DNA of 64,000 nucleotides from Pirellula sp. Lineage in GTDB: Bacteria > Planctomycetota > Planctomycetia > Pirellulales > Lacipirellulaceae. The notes under the pieces are model-generated. The model saw only the letters and a list, made by a program, of their open reading frames with translations, searched no databases and was not told the origin of the DNA. Both the position numbers and the translations under genes were made by a program. Below, in pieces: positions 30,493 through 37,156 of the stretch. The stretch spans positions 53,991-117,990 of the forward strand of contig PNKX01000017.1 in NCBI GenBank assembly GCA_013822725.1, in the 5' to 3' direction. Each line of letters begins with the position of its first letter. Within the stretch, counting starts at the first letter, position 1.

Positions 30493-31383
30493 GTGGATAG
30501 CTCGCGACAATCGTTTTTGGCTCGCAACGACTTTCTGATTCGCCGCCTCCACTCGCTTTGCGGATTGATTCCTGTGGGCGCCTACATGGTGGTCCACCTG
30601 ATCGTCAACTCGAGCGTCATCAACGGGGCGGCGACGTTTCAGAACAACGTGCTGAACATCCACAAGCTCGGCGCGCTCCTGCCGCTGGTGGAATGGACGT
30701 TCATCTTCATCCCGATTCTGTTCCACATGATCTTCGGCTTTGTGATCATCGCCGGGGGAATGCCGAACCCCCACAACTATCCTTACGCCGCCAATTATCG
30801 CTACACGCTGCAGCGGGCCACCGGGATGATTGCGGCGGTGTTCATTGCCATCCATGTTTTCCACATGCATGGATGGATCCACAACGAGTCGTGGCTCCAC
30901 TACGTCGTCGAGCCGCTCGGCGGCGCCCAGTTCCGCGCCTACAACGCCACCAGCACCGCCGGCCTGGCGCTGCAGAACGTGGTGATGGTCGTCATCTACG
31001 CCATTGGTATCACGGCCTGCGTCTATCACCTGGCCAACGGCATCTGGACGATGGGGATCACTTGGGGCGTCTGGACCAGCCCGCAGGCCCAGCGGCGGGC
31101 GTCGTACGTCTGCACCGCCTTCGGCCTGTTGATGATGCTCATCAGCGCGACGGCACTGTTCGGCATTCGAGCCTCGGTCGATACGCCTGCGAAATTACAG
31201 GACGTGCGAAACGAGGAAGACCGCATCGTCGAATTAAAAATCGCCACCGGCGACATCCAAGCGAATCCGCATAAAGAAGCCGCTCCGCTCGATGAATCTA
31301 CTGAAGACGGAGCGACTGAAGACGACGCTGCTGAAGAGAAATCGCCCGCTGAACCTGCGGCGACGAACGCGGCCGGCAACTGA
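30493..31383 (+). CDS. sdhC: Succinate dehydrogenase cytochrome b subunit SdhC
   Basis: The 296-residue membrane protein starts at GTG and shows the five-helix cytochrome b558 pattern of the B-type sdhCAB enzymes: RRLHSLCGLIPVGAYMVVHL (helix I with heme-ligand-type His), VEWTFIFIPILFHMIFGFVI, QRATGMIAAVFIAIHVFHMH, VVMVVIYAIGITACVYHLAN and the last helix near 205-225. It anchors SdhA/SdhB and carries electrons to quinone. The last 50 residues are an acidic, Ala/Glu-rich tail (STEDGATEDDAAEEKSP) beyond the usual length of about 220-240. sdhA follows after 75 bases. Confidence 0.93.
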   Translation: MDSSRQSFLARNDFLIRRLHSLCGLIPVGAYMVVHLIVNSSVINGAATFQNNVLNIHKLGALLPLVEWTFIFIPILFHMIFGFVIIAGGMPNPHNYPYAANYRYTLQRATGMIAAVFIAIHVFHMHGWIHNESWLHYVVEPLGGAQFRAYNATSTAGLALQNVVMVVIYAIGITACVYHLANGIWTMGITWGVWTSPQAQRRASYVCTAFGLLMMLISATALFGIRASVDTPAKLQDVRNEEDRIVELKIATGDIQANPHKEAAPLDESTEDGATEDDAAEEKSPAEPAATNAAGN

Positions 31384-31458
31384 TTCATTGATAGGACGCC
31401 GGCGGCCGAGCGACGCGCTGCGACTGGTCCGGCTCAATACGACTGAAAGCAAGCGATC

Positions 31459-33465
31459 ATGGCAAAGCAACGCGTTTTGGTGGTTGGCGGCGGGTTGGCA
31501 GGCTTGGCCGCTGCGATGAAGTTGGCCGAAGGGGGCATCGACGTCGACGTGATGAGCCTCACGCCGGTGAAACGCTCGCACAGCGTTTGCGCCCAAGGCG
31601 GCATCAATAGCGTCAACGAACTGACCCGCCAGCAGGGCGACAACGAGTCGAAGCATCTCGACGATACCGTCTACGGCGGCGACTTCCTGCAGCACCAACC
31701 GCCGGTTAAGGAAATGACCGACTGGGGTCCGCGGATCATCGACCTGATGGACCGCATCGGCGTGCCATTCAACCGGACGGCCGAAGGCTTCCGCGATCAA
31801 CGGCGGTTCGGCGGGACGCTCTTCAAGCGGACCGCGTTCGCCGGCGCCACGACCGGGCAGCAGTTGCTGTACGCCCTCGACGAGCAGGTCCGCCGCTGGC
31901 ACGCCGCGGGCAAGATCACGATGTACGAGGGCTGGGATTTCCTCAGCCCCGTGCTCGACGACGACGGCCGTTGCCGCGGCGCCATCGGGCAGAACCTCGT
32001 GACGATGGAGATTCGCGCGTTCCGCGCCGACGCGGTGGTCCTGGCGGTGGGCGGTTGCGGGTTGATCTTCGGCCGCAGCACGATGTCGATGGCCTGCACC
32101 GGCGCCGCCGCCAGCCGCGCCGCGCGGGCCGGCGCGCTCTACGCGAACGCCGAGTTCATTCAAGTTCACCCCACGGCGATTCCCGGCGCCGACAAGCTGC
32201 GACTGATGAGCGAATCGGCCCGCGGCGAGGGGGGGCGCGTCTGGGTGCCGCGGAAGCCGCACGATCCGCGCGATCCGAAGCAGATTCCCGAGAGCGAGCG
32301 TTACTACTTCCTCGAAGAACGCTATCCGAAGTACGGCAACCTCGTGCCGCGCGACATCGCGACGCGCGAGATTTTCAGCGTCTGCGTCAACGACGGTCTC
32401 AGCGTCGACGCCGACAAGCAGAGCGTTTATCTCGACCTGACGCACATCTCGCGGGCGGAACTCGACCGAAAGCTAGGCGGCATTCTGCATATCTACGAGA
32501 AGTTCCAGGGGGTCGATCCGAGGGAAGTCCCGATGAAGATTTTCCCGGCCGTCCACTACTCGATGGGCGGGCTATGGGCCGACTACGAGCGGACGGCCGC
32601 CGGCGGGCTCGTCCCCGGGTCGCCGCGCAATCAGCAGACGAACATCCCCGGCCTCTACGCCATGGGCGAGTGCGACTACCAGTACCATGGCGCCAACCGG
32701 CTCGGCGCCAACTCGCTGCTGTCGTGCATCTTCAGCGGCCTGTTCGCAGCGCCCGGCATCGAGAAGGCGCTCGGCTCGCTGAAGGATTCGGCCGGCGACG
32801 AGAAATACGACCAACTCCTCCGCGGCCAGCGCGCCGTGAAGCAGCTCGAACATGACGAACTGCTGAAGCGCGAAGCAGGGCGCGAGAATCCGTATTTGAT
32901 CCACCAGCAGCTCGGCGACGTGATGACGAAGGCCGCCACCGTCGTGCGCGAGAACGGCCAGCTGCGCGACGCAATCGAGAAAGTGAACGACTTGGCGGAG
33001 CGGGTCGAAAAGTGCGCCCTCTCCGACACCGGCAATTGGACGAACCAGAACGTCATCTTCACCAAGTCGCTGCGCGACATGTTCCCGATCGCCAAGGCGA
33101 TTCTGAAGGGCGCCTTGGCTCGCGACGAATGCCGCGGCGCCCACTACAAGCCGGCGTTCGACATGCCGGGGATCGATGCCGACGCCTCGCCGACCGAGAA
33201 GCACCGCCAGGCCGAGGCATGGTGCGACAAGTTCGAAGAGAAGAACCGCAAGTGGCTGAAGACGACGATCGCCGAGGTCGACGCCAATGGCGAACCGCAT
33301 CTACGCTATGAGGACGTCGATACGACGATCGTCCCGCCGCGGCCGCGGCTGTACGGATTGGTCGGGGCCGAGATGATTGAGGAAGCTTGGCGCGAGCGGC
33401 AGGCGAAGCATGCGAGCAATGGGGCGAAGGCGACTCATGCTCCGCAGCCGGCCGCCGTTGGCTAG
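31459..33465 (+). CDS. sdhA: Succinate dehydrogenase flavoprotein subunit SdhA
   Basis: The 668-residue FAD enzyme begins RVLVVGGGLAGLAAAMKLAE (dinucleotide fold). His41 in KRSHSVCAQGGIN is the covalent flavin attachment site. Active-site and FAD segments follow: EFIQVHPTAIPG, SESARGEGGRVWVP, MGGLWADYERTAAGGLVPGS, GLYAMGECDYQYHGANRLGANSLLSC. The length and insertions match the B-type (Bacillus-like) subunit. It oxidises succinate to fumarate. The expected next gene, sdhB, lies 2.5 kb downstream behind two unrelated genes. Confidence 0.97.
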   Translation: MAKQRVLVVGGGLAGLAAAMKLAEGGIDVDVMSLTPVKRSHSVCAQGGINSVNELTRQQGDNESKHLDDTVYGGDFLQHQPPVKEMTDWGPRIIDLMDRIGVPFNRTAEGFRDQRRFGGTLFKRTAFAGATTGQQLLYALDEQVRRWHAAGKITMYEGWDFLSPVLDDDGRCRGAIGQNLVTMEIRAFRADAVVLAVGGCGLIFGRSTMSMACTGAAASRAARAGALYANAEFIQVHPTAIPGADKLRLMSESARGEGGRVWVPRKPHDPRDPKQIPESERYYFLEERYPKYGNLVPRDIATREIFSVCVNDGLSVDADKQSVYLDLTHISRAELDRKLGGILHIYEKFQGVDPREVPMKIFPAVHYSMGGLWADYERTAAGGLVPGSPRNQQTNIPGLYAMGECDYQYHGANRLGANSLLSCIFSGLFAAPGIEKALGSLKDSAGDEKYDQLLRGQRAVKQLEHDELLKREAGRENPYLIHQQLGDVMTKAATVVRENGQLRDAIEKVNDLAERVEKCALSDTGNWTNQNVIFTKSLRDMFPIAKAILKGALARDECRGAHYKPAFDMPGIDADASPTEKHRQAEAWCDKFEEKNRKWLKTTIAEVDANGEPHLRYEDVDTTIVPPRPRLYGLVGAEMIEEAWRERQAKHASNGAKATHAPQPAAVG

Positions 33466-33539
33466 AGTTTCGCGCGAGCGCCGGCTTGCTGACTAGCGGA
33501 AGTAGCGTCAAAAAACCACTGCTTTTCACCGAGGATCTT

Positions 33540-34253
33540 ATGCGAACTGCGATGATCTTGACGCTCTGGTGCTGTCTAGCGACGCCTGCCTTCGCGGCCG
33601 AGACGTATCCGCTCCTCTACGAGGACGATTTCGAAAACGGCATCGAGCGCTGGCAACCTTCTGATACTGATGCCATTGCCCAACCCTCTTGGGAAGTCGT
33701 CGATTTGAAGAGCGCCGCGGGAAATCCGACGAAGGCGTTTCGCACGACGGGGAAGAGCGACTACCAGCCGCCGTTTCGCAGCCCGCCGAACTTCGCGCTG
33801 CTCAAGGACCTGACGGTCGGCGATTTTGAACTGACGGCGAAGGTGCAGAGCACCAACGTTGATGCCGGCCCCCATCGCGATATGTGCATCTTCTGGGGGT
33901 ACCAGGATCCTTCCCACTACTATTACGTCCACTTCGGCGCCGAGTCGGATCCGAACGCCTGCCAGATTTTTATCGTGAACAACGCGGCGCGAACGCCGAT
34001 CACGACGAAGACCGCGAAGGGGACGCCGTGGACCACAGGTTGGCATGAAGTGCGGGTGGTCCGCCGCGTCGACGACGGGACGATCGAAGTCTACTTCGAC
34101 GATATGGACGAGCCGTTCATGGCGGCGAAAGACGAGACGTTCACGTGGGGCCAAGTGGGCCTCGGAACGTTCGACGACAACGGCAACTGGGACGACTTTC
34201 AGCTGAACGGCGTCGAAGTGAAGCCAACAAAGTCGGCCGCCTCGACGAAGTAA
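33540..34253 (+). CDS. Secreted concanavalin-like (LamG/DUF1080-type) protein
   Basis: The 237-residue product has a signal peptide (MRTAMILTLWCCLATPAFAA) and one beta-sandwich-like domain: YEDDFENGIERWQPSD, FALLKDLTVGDFELTAKVQS, MCIFWGYQDPSHYYYVHFGA, WHEVRVVRRVDDGTIEVYFD and VGLGTFDDNGNWDDFQLNGV. This is the layout of LamG/DUF1080-like domains, which often bind or cleave glycans in planctomycetes; catalytic residues were not identified. The start at 33540 is chosen for the signal peptide; the frame overlaps the end of sdhA upstream. It sits inside the sdh gene set, followed by a PQQ propeller 22 bases downstream. Confidence 0.85.
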   Translation: MRTAMILTLWCCLATPAFAAETYPLLYEDDFENGIERWQPSDTDAIAQPSWEVVDLKSAAGNPTKAFRTTGKSDYQPPFRSPPNFALLKDLTVGDFELTAKVQSTNVDAGPHRDMCIFWGYQDPSHYYYVHFGAESDPNACQIFIVNNAARTPITTKTAKGTPWTTGWHEVRVVRRVDDGTIEVYFDDMDEPFMAAKDETFTWGQVGLGTFDDNGNWDDFQLNGVEVKPTKSAASTK

Positions 34254-34275
34254 TCGCACCCCTGGAGCAGACACG

Positions 34276-35631
34276 ATGACCATGGATTGTTCACGCCCGA
34301 TGAGCCCATGGTCCCGTCCGCTTCGTCTGTTATCGCTGTCTCTCACGGCGATTACTTGCCTTGTTTTGTCATCCTCGTCGCTGAAGGCTGAAGACTGGCC
34401 GCAATGGGGCGGGCCGCAGCGCGACATTGTGTGGCGCGAGGCCAATGTCGTTGAGAAGCTTCCCGAAGGTGAGCTTCCGCGTGTTTGGTCGGCCCCGATC
34501 GGCGCGGGTTACGCCGGCCCTGCTGTGGCCGCGGGGCGCGTCTTCGTCACTGATCGACTCGCCGAAGAGAACCTCGAACGGGTCCTCGCCTTCGACGCCG
34601 CCGACGGCAAGCCGTTGTGGAAGCACGAGTACGAGGCGCCGTATGGCATCAGCTATCCGCTCGGCCCGCGGACGACGCCGACCGTCGATGGCGAGTTGAT
34701 TTACACGCTCGGCGCCGTAGGGCATCTGTTCTGCCTGCAGGCTGAAACTGGCGACGTCGTCTGGTCGAAGTATCTTCCGGATTCGGTGGTGACGAAGCTC
34801 CCGACGTGGGGTCTCGCGGCGGCACCGCTAATCGATGGGGATCAGGTGATCGTGCTGGCCGGCGGCGAGAACGGGGCGCTGGTGGTGAGCTTCGACAAAC
34901 GCACCGGCGAGGAGCGCTGGCGGGCCCTCGACGACCCCGAGGTTGGTTATTGCCCGCCGGTGATCATGGAGTTCGGCGGCAAGCGGCAATTGATCGTGTG
35001 GCACGCGTCGCATGTGTCGTCGCTTGATCCGACCGATGGCACGGTGTTGTGGGAGGTTCCTTTTCCGCTGCAGGCGGCCCTCTGCGTCGCCACGCCGCGG
35101 CAGATTGGCAATCGACTGTTCGTTGCGTCATTCTACGAAGGGCCGATGATGATCGACCTTGGCGCCGACGGCGTCACGCCAACCGTGATCTGGACCACCG
35201 CCCCTGGCAACAACGATTTGAAGAACGACAGCATTCACTCGATCATGCCGACGCCGATCGTCACCAAAGACTTCATCTACGGCATCAGCAGCTACGGCCA
35301 GCTGCGCTGCCTGAAGACCGACACCGGCGAGATGGTCTGGGAAACGCTCGACGCCACTGGCAAGGGGCGGTGGTGGAACGCCTTCCTCGTTCCGCATGGC
35401 ACGATGAGCGGCCAGCGAGTCTATATCGCCAACGAGCAGGGCGAAATGATCACGGCCGAGCTCACCGGCGCGGGCTATCGCGAAATCAGCCGGGCGAAGC
35501 TGATCGAGCCGCTGCAGCCGATCCAGCGGCGGATGACGGTTTGGTCGCATCCGGCGTTTGCGATGCAAAGCGTCTTCGCCCGCAACGACCAGGAACTGAT
35601 TCGGGTAGATCTCGGCAGTGATGCCAAGTAG
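34276..35631 (+). CDS. Secreted PQQ-like beta-propeller protein within the sdh region
   Basis: The 451-residue protein has a long signal sequence (about 1-38, ending SLKAE), the start motif EDWPQWGGPQRDIVWREANV and propeller blades FDAADGKPLWKHEYEA, QAETGDVVWSKYLP, DKRTGEERWRALD, DPTDGTVLWEVPF and KTDTGEMVWETLD. GGAG lies about nine bases before the ATG. It is exported and probably binds small molecules or proteins rather than PQQ. Its TAG stop codon (35629-35631) belongs to a REP element. It stands between sdhA and sdhB on the same strand. Confidence 0.9.
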   Translation: MTMDCSRPMSPWSRPLRLLSLSLTAITCLVLSSSSLKAEDWPQWGGPQRDIVWREANVVEKLPEGELPRVWSAPIGAGYAGPAVAAGRVFVTDRLAEENLERVLAFDAADGKPLWKHEYEAPYGISYPLGPRTTPTVDGELIYTLGAVGHLFCLQAETGDVVWSKYLPDSVVTKLPTWGLAAAPLIDGDQVIVLAGGENGALVVSFDKRTGEERWRALDDPEVGYCPPVIMEFGGKRQLIVWHASHVSSLDPTDGTVLWEVPFPLQAALCVATPRQIGNRLFVASFYEGPMMIDLGADGVTPTVIWTTAPGNNDLKNDSIHSIMPTPIVTKDFIYGISSYGQLRCLKTDTGEMVWETLDATGKGRWWNAFLVPHGTMSGQRVYIANEQGEMITAELTGAGYREISRAKLIEPLQPIQRRMTVWSHPAFAMQSVFARNDQELIRVDLGSDAK

Positions 35632-35657
35632 CCGCGGGTCAACGACCCGCCGGAGCG
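35628..35657 (+). repeat. REP element, family A copy 5
   Basis: Foot GTAG, hairpin GCGGGTC-AAC-GACCCGC and tail CCGGAGCG, identical to copies 2, 4 and 6 except for the final base. The TAG of the foot is the stop codon of the PQQ-propeller gene. Confidence 0.9.
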
Positions 35658-35670
35658 AAACTCAAAAATG

Positions 35671-35887
35671 CAACCGCCAAGGACGCCAAGCAAGACAAAA
35701 GTTCTCCCCTATTTCCTTTGCGCCTTCGCGCCTTTGCGTGAGACATACATTTCTTAAAAAAATCTCACGCAAAGGCGCAGAGGCGCAAAGAAATACGAAT
35801 CAAGGAGAAATCATTGGCTTCCGTCGTGCTCGTTGTGCCGTCGTGGTTCAATTCACCCCGCATTTCCTTGGCGTCCTTGGCGGTTAA
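35671..35887. repeat. Nested repeats H-K-K'-J-H' between the PQQ gene and sdhB
   Basis: An outer pair of family H (35671-35690, ACCGCCAAGGACGCCAAG; 35866-35887, CCTTGGCGTCCTTGGCGGTT) encloses a 28-base inverted pair of family K with one mismatch region (35717-35744 and 35763-35790, TTTGCGCCTTCGCGCC type) and a family J arm (35819-35852, CCGTCGTGCTCGTTGTGCCG type). Little of the 368-base gap is left for a promoter of sdhB. Confidence 0.8.
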
Positions 35888-35999
35888 AATTTTAATTTCG
35901 CAGTACTCCTGGCTCAATCTGGCCGAGGTTGGCGAAGGGAACTGATTCTCCTACAATTCAAGAATCCCCGGCAAAACTGCCCATTCTGCGGAACCTTCG

Positions 36000-36860
36000 A
36001 TGTCAGCCCACGCTAACGGTCATTCCCACGAATCGAAGAAGCCTCACTCGTTCGAGGTGCGCATCCTCCGCCAGGAGGCGCCGAGCGAAGCGAGCCATTG
36101 GGAACGGCACCGCGTGACGTATGAGCCGAACCTCAACGTCATCAGCGTCCTGCAGAAGATCGCCGCCCAGGCGACCACCGCCGACGGCGAATCGACGACG
36201 CCGGTCGCGTGGGATTGCAACTGCCTCGAAGAGGTCTGCGGCGCCTGCACGATGCTGATCAACGGCCGGACGCGGCAAGCCTGCTCGGCGCTGGTCGACC
36301 GGCTGCTCGACGACAACGAAGCGATCGAACTCCGGCCGATGAGCAAGTTCCCCGTGCTGCGCGACCTCTGCGTCGACCGCCGGCGGATGTTCCAGGCGCT
36401 CGAAAAGGTGCAGGCGTGGATCGAGGTCGACGACTACTTCGACCGTGGCGCCGGGCCGCGCGAGTCGCCGCAAATGCAGGCGACGCGTTACCCGATGAGC
36501 GAGTGCATGACCTGCGGCTGCTGCGTCGAAGCCTGCCCGCAGTACGGCAAAATCGAAATCGAACGGCTGCCGGGCGAAAGCGACGCCGACTTCACGAAGC
36601 GCGAGAACGAGGCGTTCGAAACGGGCTTCGTCGGCGCCGCGGCGATCAGCCAGGCGATGCTTTTCAACGACAATCAAACCGGCGCCATGAAGAAGGGCGA
36701 GCGCCTCGACGCCCTCATGGAACCGGGCGGCATTCAGGATTGCGGCAATGCTCAGAACTGCGTGGCCGTTTGCCCGAAGAGCATTCCGCTGACGCGTTCG
36801 ATTGCTCGCGCTGGGCGGCAGACGACGGTGCGGATGTTTACGCGGTTTTTTGATTCGTAA
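36000..36860 (+). CDS. sdhB: Succinate dehydrogenase iron-sulfur subunit SdhB
   Basis: The 286-residue protein has the [2Fe-2S] ligands in WDCNCLEEVCGACTMLING with the fourth Cys in RQACSAL, the [4Fe-4S] set CMTCGCCVEACP, and the third cluster pattern CGNAQNCVAVCPKSIPLT. It passes electrons from SdhA flavin to SdhC heme/quinone. A His-rich N-terminal extension (SAHANGHSHESKK) precedes the ferredoxin fold. Length is slightly above the usual 240-260. It is separated from sdhA by two secreted-protein genes and a repeat cluster. Confidence 0.96.
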   Translation: MSAHANGHSHESKKPHSFEVRILRQEAPSEASHWERHRVTYEPNLNVISVLQKIAAQATTADGESTTPVAWDCNCLEEVCGACTMLINGRTRQACSALVDRLLDDNEAIELRPMSKFPVLRDLCVDRRRMFQALEKVQAWIEVDDYFDRGAGPRESPQMQATRYPMSECMTCGCCVEACPQYGKIEIERLPGESDADFTKRENEAFETGFVGAAAISQAMLFNDNQTGAMKKGERLDALMEPGGIQDCGNAQNCVAVCPKSIPLTRSIARAGRQTTVRMFTRFFDS

Positions 36861-36926
36861 ACAAATCGCGACACGATCGATTTACTATCCGTCGCCTCGT
36901 CAAAACGATCGCCATACTGTGGCGGC

Positions 36927-37046
36927 CATTTAGCCCCGCCGCTTGCGGCGGGTTCGCGGGCTATCGCCCGCGGGTAATGGGCTTGGCGGTACTCGACGCC
37001 AATTGTTGGCGCCGCCCGGAGGCCGTGGGCCTCCGGCTAGCGGGTG
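36927..37046. repeat. Composite palindromes of families B and G
   Basis: Family B (36927-36980) joins hairpin CCCGCCGC-TT-GCGGCGGG to hairpin CGCGGGC-TAT-CGCCCGCG, starting CATTTAG; a nearly identical inverted copy is at 59716-59774. Family G (37015-37046) is the hairpin GGAGGCC-GTG-GGCCTCC. They fill much of the convergent gap between sdhB and the M56 gene. Confidence 0.85.
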
Positions 37047-37156
37047 TACTTTGGGCCAGCGGGACGTTGGACGTCGGGGTGGTCGAATTGGGTGTTGAAG
37101 ACGGGGCTCCAACCTGGCGCGAATCGATATCGCGTTTTATCCTGCTCTGCTTCGAC

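Noticed and set aside
36927..36980. Bidirectional terminator between sdhB and the M56 gene
   Set aside because: The hairpins are strong but lack T-runs on either strand and match a dispersed repeat family, so they are recorded as a repeat rather than a terminator.
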